This document shows, piece by piece, positions 1 to 6,605 of a stretch of DNA of 8,350 bases (positions within the stretch are counted from its first letter, which is position 1; each line of letters opens with the position of its first letter). Below the pieces are notes generated by a model. It searched no databases. It was not told where the DNA came from and worked only from the letters and a program-made list of their open reading frames with translations. A program made the translations under genes and the position numbers. Origin of the DNA: Saprospiraceae bacterium (lineage in GTDB: Bacteria > Bacteroidota > Bacteroidia > Chitinophagales > Saprospiraceae); NCBI GenBank assembly GCA_020436865.1, contig JAGQXA010001039.1:1-8350 (forward strand), given 5' to 3'.

Positions 1-1331
1 AAATCGCCCGGCTGCAGTTCGCGAAGCAGGCGCAGGTTAAGGGCTTTATCCTTGGAAAAACCCTGCCGCAGCCGGTAGCGGTGAAAGCGCTGGAATATCT
101 GGTGGTCGGTATAGCAGGCCACCTTCAGGTCGAGGTCGACAAAGCCGGCGTGGATGGCCACAGGGATCGGGTGAAAATCGACCTTCGCTTCGAGATCTTC
201 GAAGATCGCGTAGAAGCGCTCGATCTGTTTGGGATTGTCGGTGAAGAGGAAATTCTCAAGCCCGCCGCCGACATTGCCCTGCAGGTTCTCGATGAGCAGG
301 GTGAAGTTCTTGTTGAAGGAAGGCTGCGGCCGGGCGGCGTAGGCGATCCGGTGGTCGAAGTTCAGCGGCTGTACGCTGTCGGTCAGACTGACCACGGCAT
401 GCCGCTCGATATCGGCGATGATCTCGCCGGGCTGGATGAAAGCCCGGTCGCGGATCACCTCCGCCAACTCGCTTTCGTCGAGCGACGAGAGGCTGTCGGC
501 AAAGGCCATGGCCTTTTCGAAGCACAGCTGCAATTTGTCGAGTAATATCTGGAAATCTCTGACCCACACGACGGTCTGCGGAGGCAGCACCTGCAACATC
601 GACACTTTCTGCTCCTGGTGGAAGCGCGTGTTGATGTTCGGAATGATCGACACCCGGGCGATGTTGCGGACCGACAGCTGCGTCGTCGGGTCGAAGGTGC
701 GAATGCTCTCGACCTCGAGGTCGAACAATTCGATCCGGTACGGGTACTCGTTGCCGTAGGAGAAGATATCGACGATACCGCCGCGGATAGAGAACTGACC
801 GGGTTCGAAGACAAAATCCTCCCGCTTGAAACCGTATTCCACCAACACCTCCATCAGAAAATCGAGGTCGATCTCCTCGCCGACTGCGATCTCGATGCGC
901 GACCCCTTGATGACTTCGGGCGACACCACCTTTTCGAACAGAGCTTCCGGATAGGTGACGATCAGTTCGCCCTTATTGCTCCCTCCGGTGATGCGGTTGA
1001 TGGTTTCGGTGCGTTCGAGCACATTGCCGCTGTTGAGGGCTTCGAAGTACATGGGGCGCTTGAACGAGTCGGGAAAAAAGCGCACCGGCTTGGGTTGCAG
1101 CAGATTGCCGAGGTTGTTTTGCAGGTAGGCGGCCTCCTCCTTGTCGTTGGCAACGAGCAGATGGGAGCCCCCTTGCTCCAGAAAAATGCCTGACAGCACC
1201 AGACTTTCGAGGGCGCCGGCCATGCCGAGCAGTTGCAGGCGGGCGTTCGGCCCTGTCTGCAGGGCTTGCAGCACTTTGAGTGTGCGCGGATCTTTGCGAT
1301 ACAGGTCGAGTAGGCGCTCGAGATTCTTCAC
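1..1331 (-). CDS. mfd: Transcription-repair coupling factor Mfd, N-terminal part (cut by window edge)
   Basis: Mfd is a cytoplasmic DNA translocase that removes RNA polymerase stalled at DNA lesions and recruits UvrA for nucleotide excision repair. Only the first 443 residues are present; the translocase motor and the UvrA-masking C-terminus lie beyond base 1. Residues about 1-220 form the degenerate, UvrB-like module: the segment at 178-204 (GQFSIRGGIVDIFSYGNEYP and following) is the characteristic UvrB/Mfd strand pattern. The fragment ends in YTDHQIFQRFHRYRLRQGFS (407-426) and then LRELQPGD (436-443), which in Mfd directly precedes the RNA polymerase-interacting (CarD-like) domain. I place the start at GTG 1331 because it is the only standard start codon in frame before the family homology (KNLERLLDLYRKDP); the frame stays open upstream to about 1452 without ATG. 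No Shine-Dalgarno is visible. It lies 114 bases after fadD in the same direction, so co-transcription is possible. Identity is confident; the exact start is less so. Confidence 0.93.
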   Translation of the reverse strand, partial: MKNLERLLDLYRKDPRTLKVLQALQTGPNARLQLLGMAGALESLVLSGIFLEQGGSHLLVANDKEEAAYLQNNLGNLLQPKPVRFFPDSFKRPMYFEALNSGNVLERTETINRITGGSNKGELIVTYPEALFEKVVSPEVIKGSRIEIAVGEEIDLDFLMEVLVEYGFKREDFVFEPGQFSIRGGIVDIFSYGNEYPYRIELFDLEVESIRTFDPTTQLSVRNIARVSIIPNINTRFHQEQKVSMLQVLPPQTVVWVRDFQILLDKLQLCFEKAMAFADSLSSLDESELAEVIRDRAFIQPGEIIADIERHAVVSLTDSVQPLNFDHRIAYAARPQPSFNKNFTLLIENLQGNVGGGLENFLFTDNPKQIERFYAIFEDLEAKVDFHPIPVAIHAGFVDLDLKVACYTDHQIFQRFHRYRLRQGFSKDKALNLRLLRELQPGD

Positions 1332-1445
1332 TATGTTTGTAACAAGCTCTAATGAACAATGGCGCCAGTTCCATTTTTGCCACTTGCAACAAAAAGGAAA
1401 AGGCGCTTCATCACAGAGGAACAGCGCTGGAGGACTTAAGTTCTG

Positions 1446-3131
1446 TTATTTCTGCTGACTTTTCTTTTTCTCCTCCTCGCGTAGTTCCCGGCGCAGGATC
1501 TTTCCGACGTTCGTCTTGGGAAGTTCCTTGCGGAACTCCACATGCTTCGGCACTTTATAGCCGGTCATATTCTCCCGGCAAAAGCGGATGAGTTCTTCCA
1601 CCGTCAGGCTTTTTTCCTTCTTGACGATGAACACCTTGACCACTTCTCCCGAATGCTGGTCGGGCACGCCGATGGCGGCCACTTCCAGTACTTTGGGGTG
1701 GGTGGCGATCACATCTTCCACTTCGTTCGGATACACGTTAAAGCCCGACACAAGGATCATGTCCTTCTTGCGGTCGACGATCTCGAAATAGCCGTCGGCG
1801 TGCATCTTGCCGATGTCGCCCGTGCAAAGCCAGCCATTGCGTATGGTCGCGGAGGTTTCTTCGGGGCGGTTGTAGTAGCCCTTCATGACCTGGGGTCCCT
1901 GCACCTGGATCTCTCCGACCTGATCGGGACCGAGCACATTGCCCTGGTTGTCGACGACCCGCACGTCGGTCGAAGGTACCGGCAGGCCGATCGTGCCGAG
2001 TTTCCCGGAGCCGTCGACCGGATTGCAACTCACTACCGGCGAGGCTTCCGTCATGCCGTAGCCTTCGGAAAGGGGGCAGCCCGTGACGATCTTCCATTGC
2101 TCGGCAACGGCCCGCTGCACGGCCATGCCGCCGCCTACCGAGATCTTGAGGCAGGAGTGATCGAGGGCCTTGAAGGTGTCGTTGTGGAGCAGGGCGTTGA
2201 AAAGCGTGTTGACCCCCGTCATCAGCGACGGCTGGTATTTCTTGAAGTCCTTGGAGACCGACTTGAGGTCGCGGGGGTTGACGATCAGCACATTGCGGAT
2301 GCCTACGCTCATCAGCCCGAGGGCGTGTACCGTGAAGGCAAAAATATGGTACATGGGCAGCGGAGAAAGGGCGGTCTCTTTGCCTTCCTGCAGGAAGGGC
2401 AGCATGATCGATCGGATCTGCTGCATGTTCGACACCAGGTTGCGGTTGGTGAGCATGGCTCCTTTGGCCACGCCTGTGGTGCCTCCGGTGTACTGCAGAA
2501 TGGCCACCTCGTCCGGACTGCCGTGCCGTTTTTCGAGGGAGAATTTTTTTCCCTGTTTCATGGCGTCCATGAAAGACACCGTGTTGGGTAGCTCGAACTT
2601 CGGCACCATGCGTTTGATCTTGCGGATGACAAAGTTGACCAGCGTACCCTTGATCGTGCCGAGCATCTCACCGATGCTGGTCACAATGATGGTCTTGATC
2701 TGGGTATGGCCGAGGATCTTTTCGAGATTGGCGGCAAAGTTCTCGCAGATTACGATGGCCTTGGCGCCCGAGTCGATGAACTGATGCTCCATCTCCCGGG
2801 GCGTGTAGAGCGGGTTGGTGTTGACGACCACGAGGCCGGCCCGCAGGGCGCCGAACAGAGCAATGGGATATTGCAGCAGGTTCGGCATCATGAGGGCGAC
2901 CTTGTCGCCCGGTTCCAGGCCGCGCGTGCGCAGATAGGCGCCGAATTGGCGGGAGTACTTGTCGAGTTGATCGAAAGAAAGCTCTTTGTCCATGCAGACA
3001 TAGGCCGTCTGCTTGCGGTACTTCTCAAAGGTCTCTTCGATCAGGGCAGCTACCGACGGATAGGCGTCGGGATCGATGTTGGCGGGAATTCCCTTCGGAT
3101 AGTTCTTTAGCCAGGGGCGTTGTTCGCTCAT
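1446..3131 (-). CDS. fadD: Long-chain-fatty-acid--CoA ligase (FadD type)
   Basis: This enzyme activates long-chain fatty acids to acyl-CoA in two steps (acyl-AMP, then thioester), at the inner face of the membrane, feeding beta-oxidation or lipid synthesis. It is a complete 561-residue adenylate-forming (ANL) enzyme. Visible motifs: ATP-binding loop YTGGTTGVAKG (214-224); GYGMTE (357-362), which contacts the adenylate; TGD (437-439); hinge region DRKKDMILVSGFNVYPNEVE (453-472); and NVGK with the catalytic lysine K544. The N-terminal part (VALMMPNLLQYPIALFG, NPLYTPREMEHQ) and the segment GTLVNFVIRKIKRMVPKFEL match my memory of Escherichia coli FadD closely, including the total length. ATG 3131 starts the protein at the family's usual N-terminus. 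It diverges from rpmH and is followed by mfd. I see no convincing -7/-33 promoter upstream. Substrate chain length cannot be read from the sequence. Confidence 0.95.
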   Translation of the reverse strand: MSEQRPWLKNYPKGIPANIDPDAYPSVAALIEETFEKYRKQTAYVCMDKELSFDQLDKYSRQFGAYLRTRGLEPGDKVALMMPNLLQYPIALFGALRAGLVVVNTNPLYTPREMEHQFIDSGAKAIVICENFAANLEKILGHTQIKTIIVTSIGEMLGTIKGTLVNFVIRKIKRMVPKFELPNTVSFMDAMKQGKKFSLEKRHGSPDEVAILQYTGGTTGVAKGAMLTNRNLVSNMQQIRSIMLPFLQEGKETALSPLPMYHIFAFTVHALGLMSVGIRNVLIVNPRDLKSVSKDFKKYQPSLMTGVNTLFNALLHNDTFKALDHSCLKISVGGGMAVQRAVAEQWKIVTGCPLSEGYGMTEASPVVSCNPVDGSGKLGTIGLPVPSTDVRVVDNQGNVLGPDQVGEIQVQGPQVMKGYYNRPEETSATIRNGWLCTGDIGKMHADGYFEIVDRKKDMILVSGFNVYPNEVEDVIATHPKVLEVAAIGVPDQHSGEVVKVFIVKKEKSLTVEELIRFCRENMTGYKVPKHVEFRKELPKTNVGKILRRELREEEKKKSQQK

Positions 3132-3213
3132 AAGCCTAGATGTAGTTGTGGTGTTGCGAATTTACAAATTTTCGGACTTTGATCGCGCTTGCAATGGATA
3201 TTCCAACTGCAGA

Positions 3214-3233
3214 GCGGTAGGATCGCCTACCGC
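3214..3233. repeat. Perfect 8-bp inverted repeat with 4-base loop in the fadD/rpmH divergent region
   Basis: GCGGTAGG (3214-3221) and CCTACCGC (3226-3233) are exact inverse copies around ATCG. As RNA it is a stable hairpin that would fall in a long fadD leader; as DNA it is a dyad between two divergent genes. A weaker pair, CCGCTC (3241-3246) and GAGCGG (3261-3266), follows directly, and GAGCGGTAGG / GAGCGGCAGG form a near-direct repeat. There is no T-tract, so it does not look like an intrinsic terminator. Role unknown; an operator for fadD is only a possibility. Confidence 0.6.
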
Positions 3234-3273
3234 CGCCCGCCCGCTCCGCGGAAATATTCTGAGCGGCAGGTAG

Positions 3274-3304
3274 TTGTCAAATTGACAAATTCGCCGTACC
3301 TTTG
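3274..3304 (+). promoter_or_regulatory. Bacteroidota-type promoter of rpmH
   Basis: TTG at 3274-3276, a 20-base spacer, and TACCTTTG at 3297-3304 match the Bacteroidota primary sigma pattern (-33 TTG, -7 TAnnTTTG) perfectly. Transcription would start near 3311, giving a leader of about 45 bases before the rpmH ATG. It is the best promoter match in the window, as expected for a ribosomal protein gene. Confidence 0.75.
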
Positions 3305-3355
3305 TCGGACTTTTGAAAAAACCTAAGGCTGGAAAGCTGATAAACGCGATACAAG

Positions 3356-3511
3356 ATGAAAAGAACCTTCCAACCTTCCCGCAGAAAAAGAGTGAACAAG
3401 CACGGTTTTCGCGCGCGGATGAGCAGCAAGAACGGGCGTAAGGTGCTGGCCCGTCGTCGGGCAAAGGGGCGTCATAAGCTCACGGTTTCCGACGAAAAGC
3501 GCCTGAAGTAA
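3356..3511 (+). CDS. rpmH: 50S ribosomal protein bL34
   Basis: This is a very basic 51-residue protein of the large ribosomal subunit. It begins MKRTFQPSRRKRVNKHGFRA and continues RMSSKNGRKVLARRRAKGRH, the universal bL34 signature, and ends LTVSDEKRLK. The length is normal for the family (about 44-54 residues). It starts at ATG 3356 and ends at TAA 3509-3511. It is the only plus-strand gene here, has its own strong promoter just upstream, and shows no Shine-Dalgarno, as usual in the phylum. In many bacteria rnpA (RNase P protein) follows rpmH directly; here a convergent TPR gene follows instead and no rnpA is visible. The gene is short and easily missed by length-filtered gene calling, but the identification is very secure. 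Confidence 0.98.
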   Translation: MKRTFQPSRRKRVNKHGFRARMSSKNGRKVLARRRAKGRHKLTVSDEKRLK

Positions 3512-3525
3512 TCCGGCTTTCGGTC

Positions 3526-3572
3526 TCACTTGATACCGGAAGGCCCGTCCTTGGGATTCCGGCATCAAGTGA
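3526..3572. terminator. Long hairpin after rpmH, possible terminator without T-tract
   Basis: TCACTTGATACCGGAA (3526-3541) pairs with TTCCGGCATCAAGTGA (3557-3572) over 16 positions with a single A/C mismatch, around a 15-base loop. GGT (3522-3524) and ACC (3572-3574) could extend the stem past a small bulge. It begins 14 bases after the rpmH stop codon, where a terminator is expected between convergent genes, but neither strand has a T-run after the stem. It may act as an mRNA 3' end stabiliser, a factor-assisted terminator, or the remnant of a mobile repeat. Confidence 0.5.
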
Positions 3573-3588
3573 CCGTGGCAGGAAGAGA

Positions 3589-3651
3589 GGTCCGAATGAG
3601 TATTTTCTTGGTCCGAATGAGTGTTTTCTTAGTCCGAATGCCATTCGGACC
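3589..3651. repeat. Three 21-bp tandem units carrying GTCCGAATG, the last forming a palindrome
   Basis: Units start at 3589, 3610 and 3631, an exact 21-bp period. The first two differ at one base: GGTCCGAATGAGT, then A or G, then TTTTCTT. The third begins AGTCCGAATG and then turns into an inverse copy, giving GTCCGAATG (3632-3640), C, CATTCGGAC (3642-3650), a perfect 9-bp dyad. The period equals two turns of B-DNA, so a protein bound to GTCCGAATG would sit on the same face each time. A run of seven G follows at 3655-3661. The block lies between the convergent ends of rpmH and the TPR gene. I do not recognise the family; it could be a protein-binding array, a dispersed intergenic repeat, or part of a termination region. 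Confidence 0.75.
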
Positions 3652-3697
3652 TACGGGGGGGTGCCTCTCAAGACCCATATCCCAAGTCTGACCACCG

Positions 3698-5500
3698 TCA
3701 GATATTATCTCCTCTTAATTTACGGAAGCGTTTTCTGGCCTCGACGGCGAAGGTACTGCCGGAGTAGTCGATGAATAAGGTCTCGTACAGCGACTTGGCC
3801 TTTTCGATGTCGTGCAATTGATTTTCGTAGAGTTCGGCCAATTCGAACAGAGCGTTGTCGGCGCGGATGCCGTCGGCATGTTCGTCGATAATGGCCTGCA
3901 GCATTTCGGCGGCCTTGGCGTATTCCCTTCGTTTTTTATAGATCTTGGCCTTGGCGTATAGCACGTCGTCTTGCAGGGCATGCTTTGGAAACTGGAACAG
4001 CAGGTCGTCGAGTTTCTCGAAGGCCTCGTCGAAGCGGTTCTGGAAGATGAGCAGATCGGCTTCGGCGTACATGGTCAGCGAAGCGGCGGTGGTATCCAGG
4101 CCGAGGTTATCCATGATGAAGATGGAGAGGTCGAGCGCATCGTTGGCGATCAGCTTCGAGGTGGAGGCTTTGAGCACATCGAACTGCGACTGGGCCCATT
4201 GGAAGTCGCCGAAGTAGTAAGAGAGCTTGGCGTTGCGGAAACGCGCCTCGTGTCCGAGAAGATCGTCGGCAAACGCTTTGTCGACCTGTGAATAGAGCAG
4301 GGTGGCATCCCAGCGTTCTCCCTGAATGAGGTAGAAATCGCCGAGGCTCAGTTTGGCGCGAGCCTGCACGTTGCGGTTGATCCCGGGGTAGGCGATCAAT
4401 TCTTCGAGCAGCCGGATGGCCTTGGGGATATCGTTGAGGTAGAAAGCTTCCAGATCGGCCAGTTCGGCCACGATCTGGGCGGTCGTTTTATTGCGGCCGA
4501 ATTCGTCGAGGAAGGAGAGGTACTCCTGTTCGAGTTGGCGGATCGACTCTTCGGAGTAATCATAGCCTGCGGTAAGTTGGATCTGCCGGCAGCGCAGGGC
4601 CTGCCGTTTGGCGTCGATATAGAAGCTCGAGATCACACCCTTTTCGGCGACGATATAGTCGTAGGCGTCGATGGCGTTGTCGTAGTCCTTGTCGTTAAAG
4701 GCGATCTCCGCCAGGTTGTACACCCGGCCGCCGTTCTCTTTCAATCGCCTGTCGAGGGCTTTGACCTGCCGAAGCGCATTGCCGTAATCCTTTCGCTGAA
4801 TGAATACCCAGGTGAGCAGTTCGGGATAGTGTACGGCATCGCGATCGGTTTGGATGCGGTCGTAGAGCTGTGTTTGCAGTTCGGCCAGGTCGTCTTCCGA
4901 CAAATAGCGCTGAAAGATGGCCTGGAGAGAACTCATGCGTCCCGGATTTTCATCGAGCGAGTTGAGGTAGTTCTCGATCATTTGCGGGGCCTCGTCGCCT
5001 TTGAGGCGGTAGAGATCGCCCAGATTATAGGCAAAGACCTGTTGGTCGTGCAACAACTGACCGCCCTTTTCATAGGTGGCGATGGCCAGGTCGTACTTGT
5101 TGAGTTGGGTGAAGGCCTGTGCCAGTTTGACGATCGACAGGCGATCGGGCGGCAGTTTATCGATGGCTTTCTCGTATTCCTGCCGGGCCTCTTCGTCGCG
5201 GATCTGTTGTTCGTACAGATTGCCCAGGGTGACATGCAGTTGAAGGCTTTGCGGAGCGCGTTTGAGCTCTTTGCGAATGGCGTCTTCGCTTTCCTCGTAG
5301 CGTTCGAGGGCGATCAGGCAATCGATATAGCGGTTGAAGTAGTAGTCGTTGTTCTGGTTGGCCTGGTACAGGCGCTGGTACAGGACGCCGGCTTTTTCGT
5401 ACTCGCCGTCGGTATAGTACTGCTGGGCCAGGCGGGCGTCTTGCGCCGACAGGGAAAGCGAGCAGCACACCAGGGTCAGCAGGACGATCAATAAGCGCAT
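3698..5500 (-). CDS. Secreted tetratricopeptide-repeat protein
   Basis: This is a 600-residue TPR protein, probably periplasmic or outer-membrane associated, with no known specific function. Residues 1-19 (MRLLIVLLTLVCCSLSLSA) are a clear signal peptide with likely cleavage at SLSA|QD; the cysteines at 12-13 do not fit a lipobox. The rest is almost entirely helical repeats: good TPR-like helix pairs at about 23-44 (QQYYTDGEYEKAGVLYQRLY), 54-80, 88-114, 123-148, 261-286, 483-505 and 516-582, the last with KIYKKRREYAKAAEMLQAII. The C-terminal third resembles the BamD/YbgF style of repeats. The open frame extends 43 codons further upstream, but ATG 5500 is preferred because it starts exactly at the signal peptide and leaves the promoter and upstream terminator outside the gene. 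Such proteins act as scaffolds for protein complexes; here no neighbour identifies the partner. It is transcribed alone, between the tonB terminator and the 21-bp repeat block. Confidence 0.88.
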   Translation of the reverse strand: MRLLIVLLTLVCCSLSLSAQDARLAQQYYTDGEYEKAGVLYQRLYQANQNNDYYFNRYIDCLIALERYEESEDAIRKELKRAPQSLQLHVTLGNLYEQQIRDEEARQEYEKAIDKLPPDRLSIVKLAQAFTQLNKYDLAIATYEKGGQLLHDQQVFAYNLGDLYRLKGDEAPQMIENYLNSLDENPGRMSSLQAIFQRYLSEDDLAELQTQLYDRIQTDRDAVHYPELLTWVFIQRKDYGNALRQVKALDRRLKENGGRVYNLAEIAFNDKDYDNAIDAYDYIVAEKGVISSFYIDAKRQALRCRQIQLTAGYDYSEESIRQLEQEYLSFLDEFGRNKTTAQIVAELADLEAFYLNDIPKAIRLLEELIAYPGINRNVQARAKLSLGDFYLIQGERWDATLLYSQVDKAFADDLLGHEARFRNAKLSYYFGDFQWAQSQFDVLKASTSKLIANDALDLSIFIMDNLGLDTTAASLTMYAEADLLIFQNRFDEAFEKLDDLLFQFPKHALQDDVLYAKAKIYKKRREYAKAAEMLQAIIDEHADGIRADNALFELAELYENQLHDIEKAKSLYETLFIDYSGSTFAVEARKRFRKLRGDNI

Positions 5501-5552
5501 GGGGAACAATTGAATTTTATCAAGATCTCGGTTGTGGCGGTTTGGGAAGTGC

Positions 5553-5583
5553 TCAAGGTATGGCTTGTTCCATACAAACGCAA
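5553..5583 (-). promoter_or_regulatory. Probable promoter of the TPR gene with an internal dyad
   Basis: Read on the minus strand, TTG (5583-5581) is followed after 20 bases by TACCTTGA (5560-5553), a 6 of 8 match to TAnnTTTG. The spacing equals that of the rpmH promoter, and the distance from the -7 box to the ATG (52 bases) is nearly the same as in rpmH (51). The spacer holds a perfect inverted repeat, GTATGG (5558-5563) and CCATAC (5570-5575), with 6 bases between, which overlaps the -7 box by three bases and could be an operator. Confidence 0.45.
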
Positions 5584-5632
5584 CAACCCGGTAAAAGTTG
5601 TTCGCGCGTTCCCGGGCGTTCAGCGGCAAAAG

Positions 5633-5667
5633 AAAAAGACCGGACGCTGGAGAGCATCCGGTCTTTT
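5633..5667 (-). terminator. Intrinsic terminator of tonB
   Basis: AAAAGACCGGA (5634-5644) and TCCGGTCTTTT (5657-5667) form a perfect 11-bp stem with a 12-base loop. On the minus strand the stem ends in CTTTTTCTTTT, a good T-tract, placing the 3' end of the tonB transcript about 30-60 bases after its stop codon. It also separates the tonB unit from the TPR gene. Confidence 0.88.
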
Positions 5668-5694
5668 CGGGTTTTGCGCGAGGGCGGGGAAGCG

Positions 5695-6594
5695 CTACTC
5701 GAGCTTAAACTTCACCGGCAGGTTGAACTGCACGCGCACGGACCGGCCGCGTTGTTTTCCAGGCACCCACTTGGGCATCATGTTGACGACCCGCAGGGCT
5801 TCCTGTCCGCACTGAGCGCCGATGTCGCGAACGACCTGGGCGTCGGTGATCGACCCGTCCTTTTCGACGACGAAGGTGACCACGACGGTGCCTTCTACGC
5901 CGTTTTCGCGGGCGATGGCCGGATACTTAATGTTTTTGTAGATAAACTGCAGCATTTTTTCGGTAGCGCAGTTCTTGCGCTCGTCCTTGCTACTTTCGTC
6001 TTCGCAACCGGGGAAGCGCGGCATGTCTTCCACGACCTTAAAGATCTCTTCGACCTTCGGTTCCGGCGGCGGCGGCGGGGGTGGGGGTGGCGGTGGCGGA
6101 GTGTTGTCGATCGGTACATCGATGACCGTGTTCTCCTCGACGCTTTGGTCGACGAACTCGGGTTCGTCTTCCTCTTCGATCTCCTCTTCGGGCACTTCCT
6201 CGATCACGGGCGGAGGAGGCGGTGGCGGAGGAGGCGGTGGTTCGGCAGTACGGGGCGGCTCCATGATGATCTCATCTTCGAGTTCCAGGGCGTCGGCCGG
6301 GATGATAACCGATTCGTCGTAGCTCGTCCAGCTAAAGGCCAGGATCGTCAGACCGATGGCGGCAAGCAGACCGAAGTTGAAGAAGGTGCCGCTCATGCGG
6401 AACACATCGACCTCCGGGTACTTGTTGCGCAGGTCCAGCGGCGATTTCGCGCCATGACCCTCGTACTTTTGACCTAGATCCTTATTCTTCTGGCTAGCGT
6501 ACATCGAGCGCACGAACAAAATGAGCCCGACGACCACTGCGATCACCCCAAGAAGCGCCAGCACCAGCATGCTACCGGATACTGAAATGTCCAT
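5695..6594 (-). CDS. tonB: Energy transducer TonB with two membrane segments and poly-proline arms
   Basis: TonB links the inner-membrane proton motor ExbB/ExbD to outer-membrane TonB-dependent transporters. The 299-residue protein has, in order: a hydrophobic helix at 8-28 (SMLVLALLGVIAVVVGLILF region); a polar stretch with LRNKYPEVDVFRMSGTFF (55-72), the motif that normally stands near the N-terminus in Bacteroidota TonB; a second hydrophobic helix at about 71-89; a linker with eleven prolines (119-129), an acidic segment EEVPEEEIEEEDEPEF (132-147) and twelve prolines (166-177); then the TonB C-terminal domain at about 213-298, including YPAIARENGVEGTVVVTFVV (224-243) and PKWVPGKQRGRSVRVQFNLP (274-293). 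The additional first helix is unusual. ATG 6594 lies 11 bases after the VanZ-like stop, so the two are surely co-transcribed. A terminator follows. No exbB/exbD is nearby. The family is certain; the partner transporter is unknown. Confidence 0.93.
   Translation of the reverse strand: MDISVSGSMLVLALLGVIAVVVGLILFVRSMYASQKNKDLGQKYEGHGAKSPLDLRNKYPEVDVFRMSGTFFNFGLLAAIGLTILAFSWTSYDESVIIPADALELEDEIIMEPPRTAEPPPPPPPPPPPVIEEVPEEEIEEEDEPEFVDQSVEENTVIDVPIDNTPPPPPPPPPPPPEPKVEEIFKVVEDMPRFPGCEDESSKDERKNCATEKMLQFIYKNIKYPAIARENGVEGTVVVTFVVEKDGSITDAQVVRDIGAQCGQEALRVVNMMPKWVPGKQRGRSVRVQFNLPVKFKLE
6064..6099 (-). repeat. Twelve-codon proline tract in tonB
   Basis: Twelve consecutive CCN codons encode prolines 166-177 of TonB, appearing on the plus strand as dense G-runs separated by single bases. 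The codons are mixed (CCG, CCA, CCC), with five CCG in a row at one end. The tract may change length by slippage and could form a G-quadruplex on the plus (template) strand. Confidence 0.8.
6208..6240 (-). repeat. Eleven-codon proline tract in tonB built from an exact 15-bp duplication
   Basis: Eleven CCN codons encode prolines 119-129. On the plus strand CGGAGGAGGCGGTGG occurs twice in exact tandem (6211-6225 and 6226-6240), which points to recent growth of the tract by duplication of five codons. Confidence 0.85.
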
Positions 6595-6605
6595 ATTCCT
6601 GAGTT

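Noticed and set aside
1542..2591. 349-codon plus-strand open frame opposite fadD
   Set aside because: It is antisense to a complete FadD with all motifs; its protein is rich in H, D, G and V in the manner of a GC-rich antisense frame and resembles no family.
3157..3164. TAAATTCG on the minus strand as -7 box for fadD
   Set aside because: It has seven of eight matches but no TTG at suitable spacing and lies only 26 bases before the ATG, unlike the other promoters here.
3162..3464. 100-codon minus-strand open frame across rpmH
   Set aside because: It is antisense to rpmH, which is certain, and crosses the rpmH promoter; no family resemblance.
3589..3651. CRISPR array
   Set aside because: Only three units with a 10-12 base core and no unique spacers of 25-40 bases; no cas genes nearby.
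4535..5494. 319-codon plus-strand open frame opposite the TPR gene
   Set aside because: The TPR frame has a signal peptide and regular helical repeats; the antisense frame is hydrophobic low-complexity (many V, L, G) as expected from antisense of Gln/Asp/Tyr-rich codons.
5501..5629. N-terminal extension of the TPR protein by 43 codons
   Set aside because: It would bury the signal peptide and cover the promoter and dyad; ATG 5500 starts exactly at the signal peptide.
5542..6477. 311-codon plus-strand open frame opposite tonB, with Arg-rich stretches
   Set aside because: The Arg/Trp-rich blocks are simply the reverse of the proline codons of tonB; the frame also runs through the tonB terminator.
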